Source: Streptomyces sp. F001 (GTDB lineage Bacteria > Actinomycetota > Actinomycetes > Streptomycetales > Streptomycetaceae). Taken from it: DNA of 64,000 nucleotides. Shown here piece after piece: positions 27,347 to 39,257 of the stretch. The translations under genes were made by a program, and so were the position numbers. The notes below the pieces were generated by a model that made no database searches, was not told the DNA's origin, and was given only the letters and a program-made list of their open reading frames with translations. The number at the start of each line of letters is the position of its first letter. Position 1 is the first letter of the stretch. The DNA lies in the NCBI RefSeq assembly GCF_004187715.1, contig NZ_QZWF01000001.1, forward strand, positions 1,364,001-1,428,000, given 5' to 3'.

Positions 27347-28135
27347 TCACTGGTCGCGGAAGCGGACGATCTTGACGAACTCGTCCGCGTCCAGCGAGGC
27401 GCCGCCGACCAGCGCGCCGTCGATGTCGGCCTTGGCCATGATCTCGGCGACGTTGCCGGACTTCACGGAGCCGCCGTACTGGATGCGGATCTTGCCGGCG
27501 ACGTCCTGGGAGTACAGTTCGGCGATCTTGCCGCGGATCGCCGCGCAGACCTCCTGGGCGTCGTCGGCGCCGCAGACCTTGCCGGTGCCGATGGCCCAGA
27601 CGGGCTCGTAGGCGATCACGATGGACTCGGCCTGCTCGGCCGCCACGCCCTTCAGACCGCCCTCGACCTGGGCGAGCGTGTGCGTGACGTGGTTGCCCGC
27701 GTCACGGACCTCCAGCTCCTCGCCGACGCACATGATCGGGGTCAGGCCGTGCTTGAAGGCGGCCTTGACCTTGGCGTTCACCAGCTCGTCGGTCTCGCCG
27801 TGGTACTGCCGGCGTTCGGAGTGGCCGACCGCCACGTAGGTGCACTTCAGCTTGGCCAGCATCGCGCCGGAGATCTCGCCGGTGTACGCGCCGGAGTCGT
27901 GCGCCGAGAGGTCCTGGGCGCCGTACTTGATCTTCAGCTTGTCGCCGTCGACCAGGGTCTGCACGGAGCGCAGGTCGGTGAAGGGCGGCAGGACGGCGAC
28001 CTCGACGGCCTCGTAGTCCTTGTCGGCCAGGGCGAAGGCGAGCTTCTGGACGTGGGCGATGGCCTCGAGGTGGTTGAGGTTCATCTTCCAGTTGCCCGCC
28101 ATCAGGGGCTTGCGGCCCTGCTCAGGAGCAGTCAT
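27347..28135 (-). CDS. tpiA: Triosephosphate isomerase
   Basis: TpiA interconverts dihydroxyacetone phosphate and glyceraldehyde 3-phosphate. The 262-residue protein has all the hallmarks: AGNWKMN with the catalytic lysine, VGHSERR with the catalytic histidine, [12 protein letters not shown] with the catalytic glutamate and flexible loop 6, and the phosphate-binding [14 protein letters not shown] 28135 lies 6 bp after the pgk stop codon. It is the third gene of gap-pgk-tpiA. Confidence 0.97.
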   Translation of the reverse strand: MTAPEQGRKPLMAGNWKMNLNHLEAIAHVQKLAFALADKDYEAVEVAVLPPFTDLRSVQTLVDGDKLKIKYGAQDLSAHDSGAYTGEISGAMLAKLKCTYVAVGHSERRQYHGETDELVNAKVKAAFKHGLTPIMCVGEELEVRDAGNHVTHTLAQVEGGLKGVAAEQAESIVIAYEPVWAIGTGKVCGADDAQEVCAAIRGKIAELYSQDVAGKIRIQYGGSVKSGNVAEIMAKADIDGALVGGASLDADEFVKIVRFRDQ

Positions 28136-28141
28136 TGAGGG

Positions 28142-29353
28142 TCAGTCCTCCAGTGCGGCGAGGCCGGGGAGCGTCTTGCCCTCGAGGTATTCGAGGGAGG
28201 CGCCGCCACCGGTCGAGATGTGGCCGAATGCGTTCTCGTCGAAGCCCAGGGTGCGCACGGCCGCGGCGGAGTCGCCGCCGCCGACCACGGTGAAGCCCTT
28301 GGAGTCGACGAGGGCCTGGGCGACCGCCTTGGTGCCCTCGGCGTAGTCGGGGTGCTCGAAGACGCCCATGGGGCCGTTCCAGAAGACGGTGGCGGCGTCG
28401 GCGAGCTTCGAGGCGTACAGCTTGCGGGTCTGCGGACCGATGTCCAGACCCTCCTGGTCCGCCGGGATGGCGTCCGCGGCGACGGTGGTGGGGTTCGCGG
28501 GGGCTTTGGTCTTCAGGTCCGGGAACTCGGGGGCGACCAGGACGTCGACCGGCAGGACCAGTTCGACGCCGGTCTTCTCGGCGCGCTCGATGTACTCGGT
28601 GACGGCCGGGATCTGGTCCTCCTGGAGGAGGGAGATGCCGACCTCGTAGCCCTTGGCCTTGAGGAAGGTGTAGGCCATGCCGCCGCCGATGAGGAGACGG
28701 TCGGCCTTGCCGAGCAGCTGGTCGATCACGGCGAGCTTGTCGGAGACCTTGGCGCCGCCGAGGGCGACGACGTACGGCCGCTTCACATCCTCGGTGAGCT
28801 TCTTCAGCACGCCGACCTCGGTCGCGATGAGGTGGCCGGCGTAGTGCGGCAGCCGGGCCGGGAGGTCGTAGACGGAGGCGTGCTTGCGGTGCACCGCACC
28901 GAAACCGTCACCGACGTACACGTCGGCGAGGGCGGCGAGCCGGTCGGCGAAGGCGGCGCGCTCGGCGTCGTCCTTGGACGTCTCGCCGGCGTTGAAGCGC
29001 AGGTTCTCGATGACCGCCACCTGACCGTTCGCCAGTCCGGCGACGGTGGCCTGCGCGGACTCGCCGACCGTGTCGGTGGCGAACTGCGCCTCGGTACCGA
29101 GGAGTTCACCGAGGCGCTCGGCGGCGGGCAGCAGCGAGAAGGCGGGGTCCGGGGCACCCTTGGGGCGGCCAAGGTGCGAGGCGACGACCACCTTGGCACC
29201 GGCGTCCGCGAGGGCCTTGACGGTGGGCAGTACGGCGCGGATGCGGCCGTCGTCGGTGATGACACCGTCGGCCAGCGGCACGTTCAGGTCGGCACGGACG
29301 AAGACCCGCTTGCCGTCCACACCTTCCGAGAGAAGTTCGTCGATCGTCTTCAT
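28142..29353 (-). CDS. pgk: Phosphoglycerate kinase
   Basis: Pgk transfers the acyl phosphate of 1,3-bisphosphoglycerate to ADP. The 403-residue protein has the N-domain signature [22 protein letters not shown] and ENLRFNAGE, and the nucleotide-binding C-domain with [28 protein letters not shown] and [10 protein letters not shown]. It follows gap across a 108-bp gap with a hairpin and runs into tpiA. Confidence 0.97.
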   Translation of the reverse strand: MKTIDELLSEGVDGKRVFVRADLNVPLADGVITDDGRIRAVLPTVKALADAGAKVVVASHLGRPKGAPDPAFSLLPAAERLGELLGTEAQFATDTVGESAQATVAGLANGQVAVIENLRFNAGETSKDDAERAAFADRLAALADVYVGDGFGAVHRKHASVYDLPARLPHYAGHLIATEVGVLKKLTEDVKRPYVVALGGAKVSDKLAVIDQLLGKADRLLIGGGMAYTFLKAKGYEVGISLLQEDQIPAVTEYIERAEKTGVELVLPVDVLVAPEFPDLKTKAPANPTTVAADAIPADQEGLDIGPQTRKLYASKLADAATVFWNGPMGVFEHPDYAEGTKAVAQALVDSKGFTVVGGGDSAAAVRTLGFDENAFGHISTGGGASLEYLEGKTLPGLAALED

Positions 29354-29393
29354 GAGGGGACTCCTGAGAGGGCTGGTCGATCAGTACGTGCGG

Positions 29394-29432
29394 CAGGGCT
29401 CGGACAACGCGGTGTGCGCTGACCGAGCCCTG
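29394..29432 (-). terminator. Hairpin in the gap-pgk gap
   Basis: CAGGGCTCGG (29394-29403) pairs with CCGAGCCCTG (29423-29432) across a 19-base loop. It lies between gap and pgk and may be a partial terminator or an RNA processing site that lets gap be expressed above pgk-tpiA. Confidence 0.5.
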
Positions 29433-29461
29433 CTCTCACATCGAGGTGCCTGCTCCGGTGA

Positions 29462-30649
<1,188 letters not shown>

Positions 30650-30707
30650 TCACCCTGAATGACTACGCGGAGTCGGCGGTCGTTGACCGTCGTCGACCTT
30701 GGGAAAC

Positions 30708-33662
30708 TCAGTCGTCGAGTGCTGCGAGTGCCTCCCCGATCAGGGCTCTGCGGTCGGCCGCCGCGGTGACGTGCTCCAGGCCGAAGCCCAGCAGCACGGT
30801 GTCGTCCGTGGTGACCGCTCCGTATGTCTTGAACAGTTCGCCGGACAGCCCCCAGTCCTTGACCACCGCGGGGCTGCCCGAGGGCGGTCCCGGGGTGCTC
30901 CAGGCGCCGAGCGATGTCTCGAAGCCCTCCGTCTGGCCCGCCGTACCGCCGATCACGACGGAGGCGTTGTCGGCGAGGACGCCGTGGCCGCCGGAGCCGG
31001 GGTCGGTGATGTAGGAGAGGGAGACCTCGACCGTCTTCCCGGCGTAGGCGGAGAGGTCGAACTCGACCTGCTGCCAGCCGTCCGAGGCGCCGGTGAAGCT
31101 GTTCCAGGAACCGCTCGTCCCGGTGGGCGTGCAGCCGCCCTCGCCCGGCGTCAGATACCGCTTGAGCGCCGGGTGGGCCTGGACGAAGTAGCCGGCCTCG
31201 CACTCGGTGGGCACGGCGGTGCCGGTGGCGCCGCCCTTCTCCGGGAGGGTGGTCCAGTCGTCCGCCCCGGCGGTGTGCGCCTCCAGGACGGCGTGGTCGT
31301 AACCCTGCTCGGTGTCCCACAGGAGCCGGGTGCGCAGCGTCGGGGCGTCGGCCGCGCTGACGGAGGTGAGGTCGATGGTCCGGGTCAGACGGTTCCAGGC
31401 GTAGTCGGAGTGCGTGACGGCCGCCATGGAGGCGCCTTCGTACGGGCCGTACGGGTTGACCGTCCCCGGGTACTGGCCCGCGCCCGCGCTCTCGAACTGC
31501 GGGAACGTCTCCACGGGCAGGGTGTCCGAGGTGACGCCGAAGGATCCGGCCGCGTTCAGCGGGTTGCCGGGCGCGTCGCCGAGGGTTCCCGTGACGCCCG
31601 CCAGTCTGCCGGAGCCGGTGAATGCCGTGGCGTTCGGCAGGGACGTGCGGCTGTAGGCGCCCAGGTAGTACTGGCTGAAGTCGTTCGACAGGGCGCCCGA
31701 GCCGAGGTCGACCGAGCCGCCGGCCGTCTCGCCCGCCTCGATCAGCCTGCCGCCCTCGTTGAGGTGGGCACGCAGTTCGAGCTGAGTGGCGACGCCGGGC
31801 CGGACCGCGCCGGTGTGGTGGACGACGGTGTCGAAGTGCTTCAGGACGCCCAGTGCGTCCGGGGCGCCCTGGGTGGCGACGTCCCAGACGAGTGCCTTCC
31901 TGCCGTTGGCCTTCAGGGCGTCCACGTACGTCTGTGCCTGGGTCGCGGGCGCCCCCTCCTCGGCGACGACGAGCGTGTCCGCGCGCGGGCGTTCGGCCAC
32001 TGTGTACGTGAAGTGCTCGCTCTCGGTGCGCTTCCCGCTCTTCGTCTCGCCGATGAACCAGACCTCGACCCTGTCCCCGGGATCGCCGCCCGCGACTCTG
32101 GCCCGGTACTCGTCGAAGTGGAGGTTGTCGTCACCGCCGAACGTCTCGCCGCCCTTCCACGGCCTCAGCGCCACGTCCTGCGTACGGCCGCCGTTGATGC
32201 GGTACCTGAGCTCCTTGTCCCGCACGGACTTCCGTACGACGACGGAGACCTCCTGGTCGGCGCCGCGCGCGTACGACGTCGTGAAGGCCGCCGGTGTGAA
32301 GTCGGGGGCGTCGATGCCGACCGACGACTTCGGCCGGTCCGGCCGGGCAGCGGACTCGGCGACCGAGAGCGCGAACGGGATGTTCTTCTCGAACTCCTGC
32401 TGGATCAGCTTCTCGTCGTCCGGGAAGGTGAAGATCGACGCGCAGTCCGCGGGCTTCCAGGCGTCGTCCGGGTCGACGTTCGAGGCCGTCTGACAGGTCG
32501 ACATCTCCGGTGTGAACATCGCGGTGCCGTTGATGTTGGCCGCGTGACCGTCCGCCTCGCCGTTGGTGGTGTAGAGCTCGGAGGAGAGCTGCGGGTGGTA
32601 GCCCGGGATCGCGGAGTTCTCCGGCGTACCCGCGAGGGCCTTGTAGAGCACGTCGTCCGGGGTCGGCGTGGCCACCTGCCAGCCGACCCCGTAAAGAAGG
32701 AGTTCGGCGGCGGAGTGGTAGTTGATGCCGTACTCGAAGCCGATACGCCGCTCGAAGGCGTCGAGCGCCTTGGTCTCGGGTTCGGAGTTCGGGCCGGGGC
32801 CTCGGTAGGTCTGGCTGGTGGGGTACGGGGACGAACCCTCGTCGTCATAGCCCCACTTGTAGGCGAAGTTGCGGTTGAGGTCGACACCGTCGCCGATCGT
32901 CCAGGCACCGTCGCCGTTGTTGTCGCGCATGTTCTTGCGCCACTGGCGGTCGCCTTCGGGGGCGTGGGTCCAGTCGTAGCCGTCGGGGTTGGCGACGAGG
33001 ACGAACCACAGCTCGGTCGTGTCGACGATCTTCTTGATCCGCTTGTCCGTGGCGTAGTTGTCCAGGTAGTGGTGCATCAGCCGCCGGGTCATCTCCGGGG
33101 TGATCCACTCGCGCGCGTGCTGGGAGGACATGTACAGGGCGGAGGGCTTGGCTCCGTCCTTGGTCCGCTTCGCGTTCCTGGTGAGCTTGAGAGCGAGGAT
33201 GTCCTGGCCCTGGACCGTCTTGCCGATGGAGACGACCTTGGTGAGGGACGGATGCTTCTGGCCGGTGCGGAGGATCTCCTCCTTGAGGCCGCCCGCTCCG
33301 CTGTACGGCCGGTAGACGCCGTCCCCGGCGGCGGCCACACGCGCGCGTGCCTGCGCCGAGAGCGTGTGCTCCTTGAGGTCGACGCCCTGCTTTTCGAGTT
33401 TCTCGGCCTGCTTGTCGGTGAGGTAGACCTCGACGGTGGCGGTGCCCTTGTCGGGAGCCTGCTCGCCGAGTTCGTGACCGTCCTGACCGGTTGCGAGCAG
33501 CAGGGGGATCTGCTGCTTGGTGACTTCGGCGCGGTAGACCTTGACCTCTTCCGCGTCGGGACCCGATGAACTGGTGCCCTGTGCCTGGGCGAAGGGTGCG
33601 ATGCTCGCTCCACCGATCAGGAGCGCGCCGACAGCGAGGATCGATCTCGCTCTGTGTCTCAT
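30708..33662 (-). CDS. Secreted M14 zinc carboxypeptidase with C-terminal beta domains
   Basis: This exported peptidase of 984 residues starts with a Sec signal (MRHRARSILAVGALLIGGAS, cleavage near AQAQ). After an N-terminal proregion of about 120 residues comes the M14 catalytic domain. It has SSQHAREW with the HxxE zinc ligands, DLNRNFAYKWG, NYHSAAELLLYG with the third zinc ligand, and MFTPEMST with the catalytic glutamate. About 500 residues of beta-rich domains follow, including an immune-inhibitor-A-like stretch (DTEQGYDHAVLEAHTAGAD). It probably degrades extracellular peptides. ATG 33662 has a G-rich box a few bases upstream. Confidence 0.92.
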   Translation of the reverse strand: MRHRARSILAVGALLIGGASIAPFAQAQGTSSSGPDAEEVKVYRAEVTKQQIPLLLATGQDGHELGEQAPDKGTATVEVYLTDKQAEKLEKQGVDLKEHTLSAQARARVAAAGDGVYRPYSGAGGLKEEILRTGQKHPSLTKVVSIGKTVQGQDILALKLTRNAKRTKDGAKPSALYMSSQHAREWITPEMTRRLMHHYLDNYATDKRIKKIVDTTELWFVLVANPDGYDWTHAPEGDRQWRKNMRDNNGDGAWTIGDGVDLNRNFAYKWGYDDEGSSPYPTSQTYRGPGPNSEPETKALDAFERRIGFEYGINYHSAAELLLYGVGWQVATPTPDDVLYKALAGTPENSAIPGYHPQLSSELYTTNGEADGHAANINGTAMFTPEMSTCQTASNVDPDDAWKPADCASIFTFPDDEKLIQQEFEKNIPFALSVAESAARPDRPKSSVGIDAPDFTPAAFTTSYARGADQEVSVVVRKSVRDKELRYRINGGRTQDVALRPWKGGETFGGDDNLHFDEYRARVAGGDPGDRVEVWFIGETKSGKRTESEHFTYTVAERPRADTLVVAEEGAPATQAQTYVDALKANGRKALVWDVATQGAPDALGVLKHFDTVVHHTGAVRPGVATQLELRAHLNEGGRLIEAGETAGGSVDLGSGALSNDFSQYYLGAYSRTSLPNATAFTGSGRLAGVTGTLGDAPGNPLNAAGSFGVTSDTLPVETFPQFESAGAGQYPGTVNPYGPYEGASMAAVTHSDYAWNRLTRTIDLTSVSAADAPTLRTRLLWDTEQGYDHAVLEAHTAGADDWTTLPEKGGATGTAVPTECEAGYFVQAHPALKRYLTPGEGGCTPTGTSGSWNSFTGASDGWQQVEFDLSAYAGKTVEVSLSYITDPGSGGHGVLADNASVVIGGTAGQTEGFETSLGAWSTPGPPSGSPAVVKDWGLSGELFKTYGAVTTDDTVLLGFGLEHVTAAADRRALIGEALAALDD

Positions 33663-33754
33663 GAAGCCCCCTGGTACTGGATCGCCCCAGTGGCGAATAG
33701 GTGCCAGGCTCATGACAGTTCACGATCGAGTCAAGAGCGCCTCCGACACGCACA

Positions 33755-33797
33755 CACGCCGGTGCCGACCACCCAAGTGGGCGTCGGCACCGGCGTG
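33755..33797 (-). terminator. 15-bp hairpin after whiA
   Basis: Arms 33755-33769 and 33783-33797 are perfectly complementary over 15 bp. The loop contains a small CAC/GTG extension. The hairpin begins 17 bp after the whiA stop codon and closes the uvrC-rapZ-yvcK-whiA transcript. Confidence 0.82.
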
Positions 33798-33813
33798 CTG
33801 ATCGCTCGTCAGG

Positions 33814-34803
33814 TCATCCCGCGAGGTTGTCCGCCAGCTCCTCGGTGAGGTTGGCCTCCGTGCCCGGGATACCGAGGTCGGCGGCCCGCTTGTCGGCCAT
33901 GGCCAGCAGGCGGCGGATACGGCCCGCGACGGCGTCCTTGGTCAGTGGCGGGTCGGCGAGGGCGCCCAGCTCCTCCAGGGAGGCCTGCTTGTGCTCCATG
34001 CGGAGCCGGCCGGCGGCGGCGAGGTGCTCGGGGACGTCGTCGGCGAGGATCTCCAGGGCGCGTTGGACACGGGCGCCGGCGGCGACGGCCGCGCGGGCGG
34101 AGCGGCGCAGATTGGCGTCGTCGAAGTTGGCGAGGCGGTTCGCCGTGGCGCGCACCTCGCGGCGCATCCGGCGCTCCTCCCAGGCGAGCACCGACTCGTG
34201 GGCGCCGAGGCGGGTGAGGAGGGCGCCGATGGCGTCGCCGTCCCGGACGACGACCCGGTCCACGCCGCGCACCTCGCGGGCCTTCGCGGCGATGGACAGC
34301 CGGCGGGCGGCGCCGACCAGCGCGAGCGCGGCCTCGGGGCCGGGGCAGGTCACCTCCAGGGAGGAGGAGCGGCCGGGCTCGGTGAGCGAACCGTGCGCCA
34401 GGAAGGCGCCCCGCCAGGCCGCCTCGGCGTCACAGGTGGCCCCCGAGACCACCTGCGGGGGCAGACCGCGGATCGGGCGGCCCCGGCCGTCCACGAGGCC
34501 GGTCTGCCGGGCCAGCTGGTCGCCGCCCGCGACGACGCGCACGACGTAGCGCGAACCGCGCCGCAGCCCGCCCGGCGCCATCACGATCAGCTCCGAGCTG
34601 TGCCCGAAGATCTCCAGGACGTCCCGCTTGAGGCGGCGGGCCGCCATCGCGGTGTCCAGCTCCGCCTCGATCACGATGCGCCCGCTGACCAGGTGGAGGC
34701 CGCCGGCGAACCGCAGAATGGCGGAGACCTCCGCCTTCCTGCAGCAGGTCCGGGTGACGGGGAGCCGGGAAATCTCGTCCTTCACCGCTGCCGTCATCGC
34801 CAT
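33814..34803 (-). CDS. whiA: Sporulation transcription factor WhiA
   Basis: WhiA, with WhiB, switches on sporulation-specific division genes in Streptomyces aerial hyphae. The 329-residue protein combines an N-terminal LAGLIDADG endonuclease-like fold ([40 protein letters not shown]) that lacks nuclease residues, and a C-terminal helix-turn-helix ([19 protein letters not shown]). It is near-identical to the S. coelicolor protein as I recall it. It overlaps yvcK by 10 bp and is followed by a strong terminator. Known WhiA promoters lie elsewhere; an internal promoter inside yvcK would not be visible to me. Confidence 0.97.
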   Translation of the reverse strand: MAMTAAVKDEISRLPVTRTCCRKAEVSAILRFAGGLHLVSGRIVIEAELDTAMAARRLKRDVLEIFGHSSELIVMAPGGLRRGSRYVVRVVAGGDQLARQTGLVDGRGRPIRGLPPQVVSGATCDAEAAWRGAFLAHGSLTEPGRSSSLEVTCPGPEAALALVGAARRLSIAAKAREVRGVDRVVVRDGDAIGALLTRLGAHESVLAWEERRMRREVRATANRLANFDDANLRRSARAAVAAGARVQRALEILADDVPEHLAAAGRLRMEHKQASLEELGALADPPLTKDAVAGRIRRLLAMADKRAADLGIPGTEANLTEELADNLAG

Positions 34804-35861
34804 GGGCCGATCCTTCCATGCATCCGAAAAATACGGTCGTACGCGGCAGCCAGCAGCTCCGGATCGTGCCGCGGAGTGCCGTCCCTCCGGGCCACCGGCG
34901 CCAGCTCGACCGCGGCCCCGAAACGCCGGGCGGCGTCGGTCAGCGAGTCGCGGTCGGGCACGGCGGCCTCGTCGGCCAGCACCACGTCCAGGGCGAGTTT
35001 AGGGGCGTGTCGCCCCAAAACCTCCAAATGACGCTGCGGGGAGAAGCCCTCGGTTTCTCCGGGCTGCGGGGCGAGGTTCAGCGAGAGTACCCGGCGTGCC
35101 TTCGTCTCCAGGAGGGCGTCCAGCAGTTCGGGCACGAGCAGGTGCGGGATGACCGAGGAGAACCAGGAGCCGGGGCCGAGCACCACCCAGTCCGCATCCA
35201 GGACCGCCTCGACGGCCTCGGGTACGGCGGGCGGGTCGTTCGGCACCAGGTGCACGGACTGCACCTCGCCGGGGGTGAGCGCCACGGTCGCCTGGCCGCG
35301 GACCGTCTCGATCTCCTCCGGCCGGTCCGGGTCGTGCCCCTTGACCAGGGCCTGGAGCTCCAGGGGCACGGCGGACATGGGCAGCACGCGCCCCTGCGCG
35401 CCCAGCAGCTTGCCGACCAGGTCGAGCGCCTGAACGTGGTCGCCGAGCTGCTCCCACAGGGCGACGATCAGCAGGTTGCCCACCGCGTGTTCGTGCAGTT
35501 CGCCCTGGGACTGGAAGCGGTGCTGGATGACCCGGGCCCAGGTCTGGCCCCACTCGTCGTCCCCGCACAGCGCGGCCAGCGCCTTGCGCAGGTCGCCGGG
35601 TGGCAGCACGCCCAGCTCGTCGCGCAGCCGGCCGCTGGAGCCGCCGTCGTCGGCCACGGTGACGACGGCGGTGAGGTCGCCGGTGATCCGGCGCAGCGCG
35701 GCGAGCGAGGCGGACAGGCCCATGCCGCCGCCGAGGGCGACCACCTTGGGCTGGGCGCCCCGGCGGCGCGCCCGGCCACCCCGGGGCTCGGCGAGCCGGC
35801 CGCCGCGCCCTTCCGGGGCGACCCCGCGCAGCCTGCTGAGCCGCGACGTACGTCCGGTCAT
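34794..35861 (-). CDS. yvcK: YvcK/GlmR (CofD-like) family protein
   Basis: YvcK/GlmR proteins bind UDP-sugars and affect carbon flow into cell-wall precursors. They are related to CofD but lack its transferase chemistry. The 355-residue protein has the nucleotide-binding [39 protein letters not shown] and [15 protein letters not shown] signatures, and [19 protein letters not shown] basic 35-residue N-terminal tail precedes the domain. It overlaps rapZ by ATGA and whiA by 10 bp. Confidence 0.93.
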   Translation of the reverse strand: MTGRTSRLSRLRGVAPEGRGGRLAEPRGGRARRRGAQPKVVALGGGMGLSASLAALRRITGDLTAVVTVADDGGSSGRLRDELGVLPPGDLRKALAALCGDDEWGQTWARVIQHRFQSQGELHEHAVGNLLIVALWEQLGDHVQALDLVGKLLGAQGRVLPMSAVPLELQALVKGHDPDRPEEIETVRGQATVALTPGEVQSVHLVPNDPPAVPEAVEAVLDADWVVLGPGSWFSSVIPHLLVPELLDALLETKARRVLSLNLAPQPGETEGFSPQRHLEVLGRHAPKLALDVVLADEAAVPDRDSLTDAARRFGAAVELAPVARRDGTPRHDPELLAAAYDRIFRMHGRIGPWR

Positions 35862-36876
35862 TCGCGTCCCATGTCCCGGTGCACGATCACCGTCTCCACG
35901 CCCTCGGCCGCGAGGCGCGCGGCGAGCTTCTCCGACATGGCGACCGAGCGGTGCTTGCCGCCCGTGCAGCCGACCGCGATGGTCACATACCGCTTGCCCT
36001 CGCGCCGGTAGCCGGTCGCGATGAGCTGGAGCAGCTCGGCGTAGCGGTCGAGGAACTCCTTCGCGCCGGGCTGGTTGAAGACGTACGAGGCGACCTCGTC
36101 GTTCAGGCCGGTGAACGGGCGCAGCTCGGGCACCCAGTGCGGGTTGGGCAGGAACCGGCAGTCGACAACGAGGTCGGCATCGACGGGGAGGCCGTACTTG
36201 TAGCCGAACGACATCACGGTGGCCCGCAGCTCGGGCTCCTCCTCGCCGGCGAACTGGGCGTCCATCTTGGCGCGCAGCTCGTGCACGTTCAGGCTGGAGG
36301 TGTCGATCACCAGGTCGGCGTCGCCGCGCAGCTCGCGCAGCAGCTGACGCTCGGCGGCGATGCCGTCGACGATGCGGCCGTCGCCCTGAAGGGGGTGCGG
36401 GCGGCGCACGGACTCGAAGCGGCGCACCAGGGCCTCGTCGGAGGACTCCAGGAAGACGATGCGCCGGGTGACGCCTCTGCTGTCGAGGTCCGCGAGGGAC
36501 TCGCGGAGGTTGTCGAAGAAGCGGCGGCCGCGGACGTCGACGACGACCGCGATCCGCGCCACGTTGCCCTGGGAGCGGGCGCCGAGCTCCACCATGGTGG
36601 GGATCAGGGCGGGCGGCGGAGGTTGTCGACGACGAACCAGCCGAGGTCCTCCAGACACTTCGCGGCCGTCGAGCGTCCGGCTCCGGACATGCCGGAGATG
36701 ATCACCAGCTCGGGGATGGCCGTCTCGGGGACCCCGTTGCCTTCGACGCCCGTACCCACCTGTGCTCCGCTTTCCCGAGGCGCATCCTGCCGGGTGCGGT
36801 CCTCGCCGGTTTCCTTGTGCGTTTCCCTGGGTGCCTGATCTCGCTGGGCTGTGGGCTGCTTCTCGTGCTCGGTCAT
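35858..36876 (-). pseudogene. rapZ: RapZ/YvcJ-type nucleotide-binding protein, broken by one frameshift
   Basis: ATG 36876 opens a 50-residue variable head, then [20 protein letters not shown] with the Walker A loop and [13 protein letters not shown]. The conserved next residues PPALIPTM are lost, because the frame continues RRPP and stops near 36604. The rest (VELGARSQGNVARIAVVVDV to VHRDMGRE), with the family motif GCTGGKHRSVAMSE, is intact in another frame. The defect lies in a GGGCGGGCGGCGG run near 36608-36620 (one base lost or two gained). RapZ homologues bind RNA and control amino-sugar synthesis in E. coli. Position in uvrC-rapZ-yvcK-whiA is conserved. A sequence error is the likely cause. 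Confidence 0.82.
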
Positions 36877-38966
36877 CTCTCCTGCCCCCGTCGCTCGTCC
36901 GGGGCGCCCGTGGGCACGGGCTCCCCTGGGGGACCCGCCGTCGTCTCGGGTGCCCCGTCTTCCACGTCATCCATGATCTCTCCAGTTGCCGTGTTCACGG
37001 CGGGCGCGGCCGGAGCCGCCTGGGCAAGGGCCACGGCGATGGTCTCGGCCGTTTTACGACCTATGCCTGGAACCTCGCAGATCTGGTCGATTGTCGCGGA
37101 TCGCAGCTTCTTCACCGACCCGAAGTGCTTGATCAGCGCCTGTTTGCGGGTCTCGCCGAGCCCGGGCACATCGTCCAGGGGGCTCGCACGGAAGCGCTTG
37201 GCGCGCTTGGTCCGCTGGTAGGTGATCGCGAACCGGTGGGCCTCGTCGCGGACCCGTTGCAGCAGGTAGAGGCCTTCGCTGGTGCGGGGCAGGACGACCG
37301 GGTCATCGTCGTCCGGCAGCCAGACCTCCTCCAGGCGCTTGGCGAGGCCGCACACGGCGATGTCGTCGATGCCGAGCTCGTCCAGGGCCCGCTTGGCCGC
37401 CATGACCTGCGGCTTTCCGCCGTCGACGACGACCAGCTGCGGGGGGTAGGCGAAGCGCTTGGGGCGGCCGTCGTCCTCGGTGAAGGCGGTGGGTGTGCCG
37501 TTTCCGGCGGCGTCCGCGGTGCCGTTCGTGAGGTCGGGCTCGCCCTCGGCCCACTCACCGGTCTTCTCCTTCTCGGCGAGGTAGCGCCGGAAGCGGCGGG
37601 TGATCACCTCGTGCATGGAGCGGACGTCGTCCTGGCCCCGGAAGCCCTTGATCTGGAAGCGCCGGTACTCGCTCTTGCGCTGCAGCCCGTCCTCGAAGAC
37701 GACCATGGACGCCACCACGTCGTCGCCCTGGAGGTGCGAGATGTCGTAGCACTCGATCCTGAGCGGTGCGCTGTCCAGCTCGAGGGCGTCGGCGATCTCC
37801 TCCAGGGCGCGCGAGCGCGTGGTCAGGTCGGAGGCGCGCTTGGTCTTGTGCAGGACGAGCGCCTGCTGGGCGTTGCGCTGCACGGTCTCCATCAGCGCCT
37901 TCTTGTCGCCGCGCTGGGGGATGCGCAGCGAGACGATCGATCCCCGGCGCCCGGTCAGCCACTCCTGCACCGGCTCCACCGGGTCGGGCAGGGCGGGGAC
38001 GAGGACCTCCTTGGGGACGGCGTCGCCGCTCTCCTCCCCGTACAGCTGCTGGAGGGCGTGCTCGACGAGGGCGCCGGTGGTGATCTCCTCGACCTTGTCG
38101 GTCACCCAGCCGCGCTGACCGCGGACGCGACCGCCGCGGACGTGGAAGATCTGCACGGCCGCTTCCAGCTCGTCCTCGGCGACCGCGATCAGGTCGGCAT
38201 CGGTCGCGTCCGCAAGCACGACCGCATTCTTCTCCATGGCCTTCTTCAGGGCCTCGATGTCATCGCGCAGCCGGGCCGCCCGCTCGTACTGAAGCTCCTC
38301 GGCCGCCTCGGCCATCTGCTTCTCGAGGCGACGCAGGTAGGTGCCCGTACGGCCGGTCATGAAGTCGCAGAACTCCTCCGCCAGGTCCCGGTGCTCCTCG
38401 GCGTCGACCCGGCCGACGCAGGGGGCGGAGCACTTGCCGATGTAGCCGAGCAGGCAGGGGCGGCCGGTGCGGGCGGCGTTCTTGAAGACTCCGGTCGAAC
38501 AGGTGCGCACCGGGAAGACGCGCAGGAGCAGGTCGACGGTGTCCCGGATGGCCCACGCGTGCGCGTACGGCCCGAAATAGCGCACGCCCTTCTTCTTGTG
38601 CCCGCGCATCACCTGCACGCGCGGGAACTCCTCGTTCATCGTCACCGCGAGGTAGGGGTAGCTCTTGTCGTCGCGGTACTTGACGTTGAACCGGGGGTCG
38701 AACTCCTTGATCCAGGAGTACTCCAGCTGCAGCGCCTCGACCTCGGTGGACACCACCGTCCACTCCACCGACGCGGCCGTGGTGACCATGCTCCGGGTGC
38801 GCGGGTGCAGTCCCGCCAGGTCCTGGAAGTAGTTGGCCAGGCGCTGGCGCAGGCTCTTCGCCTTTCCGACGTAGATCACCCGGCGGTGCTCGTCACGGAA
38901 CCTGTACACCCCGGGAGAGTCCGGGATCTGTCCCGGCTTGGGGCGGTAGCTGGAGGGGTCGGCCAT
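36873..38966 (-). CDS. uvrC: Excinuclease ABC subunit C
   Basis: UvrC makes both incisions in nucleotide excision repair after UvrA/UvrB damage recognition. The 697-residue protein has the N-terminal GIY-YIG nuclease ([23 protein letters not shown] split over 19-42), a Cys-rich [15 protein letters not shown], the UVR domain that binds UvrB ([23 protein letters not shown] region), the RNase H-like domain ([28 protein letters not shown]) and tandem HhH motifs ([31 protein letters not shown]). Translation from ATG 38966 is probably leaderless, with TAGGGT 7 bases upstream. The promoter resembles those of uvrA and uvrB. The stop overlaps rapZ. Confidence 0.97.
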   Translation of the reverse strand: MADPSSYRPKPGQIPDSPGVYRFRDEHRRVIYVGKAKSLRQRLANYFQDLAGLHPRTRSMVTTAASVEWTVVSTEVEALQLEYSWIKEFDPRFNVKYRDDKSYPYLAVTMNEEFPRVQVMRGHKKKGVRYFGPYAHAWAIRDTVDLLLRVFPVRTCSTGVFKNAARTGRPCLLGYIGKCSAPCVGRVDAEEHRDLAEEFCDFMTGRTGTYLRRLEKQMAEAAEELQYERAARLRDDIEALKKAMEKNAVVLADATDADLIAVAEDELEAAVQIFHVRGGRVRGQRGWVTDKVEEITTGALVEHALQQLYGEESGDAVPKEVLVPALPDPVEPVQEWLTGRRGSIVSLRIPQRGDKKALMETVQRNAQQALVLHKTKRASDLTTRSRALEEIADALELDSAPLRIECYDISHLQGDDVVASMVVFEDGLQRKSEYRRFQIKGFRGQDDVRSMHEVITRRFRRYLAEKEKTGEWAEGEPDLTNGTADAAGNGTPTAFTEDDGRPKRFAYPPQLVVVDGGKPQVMAAKRALDELGIDDIAVCGLAKRLEEVWLPDDDDPVVLPRTSEGLYLLQRVRDEAHRFAITYQRTKRAKRFRASPLDDVPGLGETRKQALIKHFGSVKKLRSATIDQICEVPGIGRKTAETIAVALAQAAPAAPAVNTATGEIMDDVEDGAPETTAGPPGEPVPTGAPDERRGQER

Positions 38967-38973
38967 GTCTCAC

Positions 38974-38996
38974 ACCCTACTGGCGAGCAGTGACAC
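38974..38996 (-). promoter_or_regulatory. Degenerate PafBC/RecA-NDp-type promoter of uvrC
   Basis: Minus strand: GTGTCACTG (38996-38988), exactly 8 bases, then TAGGGT (38979-38974). Seven of nine -35-side bases and the spacing fit the LexA-independent damage promoter TTGTCRGTG-N8-TANNNT. The predicted transcript start coincides with the start codon. Confidence 0.5.
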
Positions 38997-39257
38997 TCCG
39001 GCGAGCCTGTGGACAACGCCCACAGGTCCTGCGGGGTGGCCGGCGGACGCCCGCCCGAGGACACCGGTCGAAGCTCGGCCAAGAGGACGCCACGGTTGGG
39101 CATCAGGTGTTGTCGAGGCATGGTCAACACGCTTCAATGCGGGGGAACTCGGGAGGGCGGCGTACGGATGTGAAGAAGCCCGACGCCGACAGGGGGACCC
39201 GACACCCGCGCGAATGGTCTGACCAGCCGTTGTGATCCAGCACAGAAAGGCCCCTGC

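Noticed and set aside
39170..39235. A 21-residue leader-like frame (GTG, ending WSDQPL) before the HTH gene
   Set aside because: The possible GGGAGG is about 12 bases from the GTG, and there is no run of regulatory codons or attenuator; not enough to call a leader peptide.
38967..39257. Search for a tRNA or small RNA in the 291-bp gap between uvrC and the HTH gene
   Set aside because: No cloverleaf or conserved RNA motif; only the uvrC promoter and a 7-bp hairpin (39006-39026) are visible.
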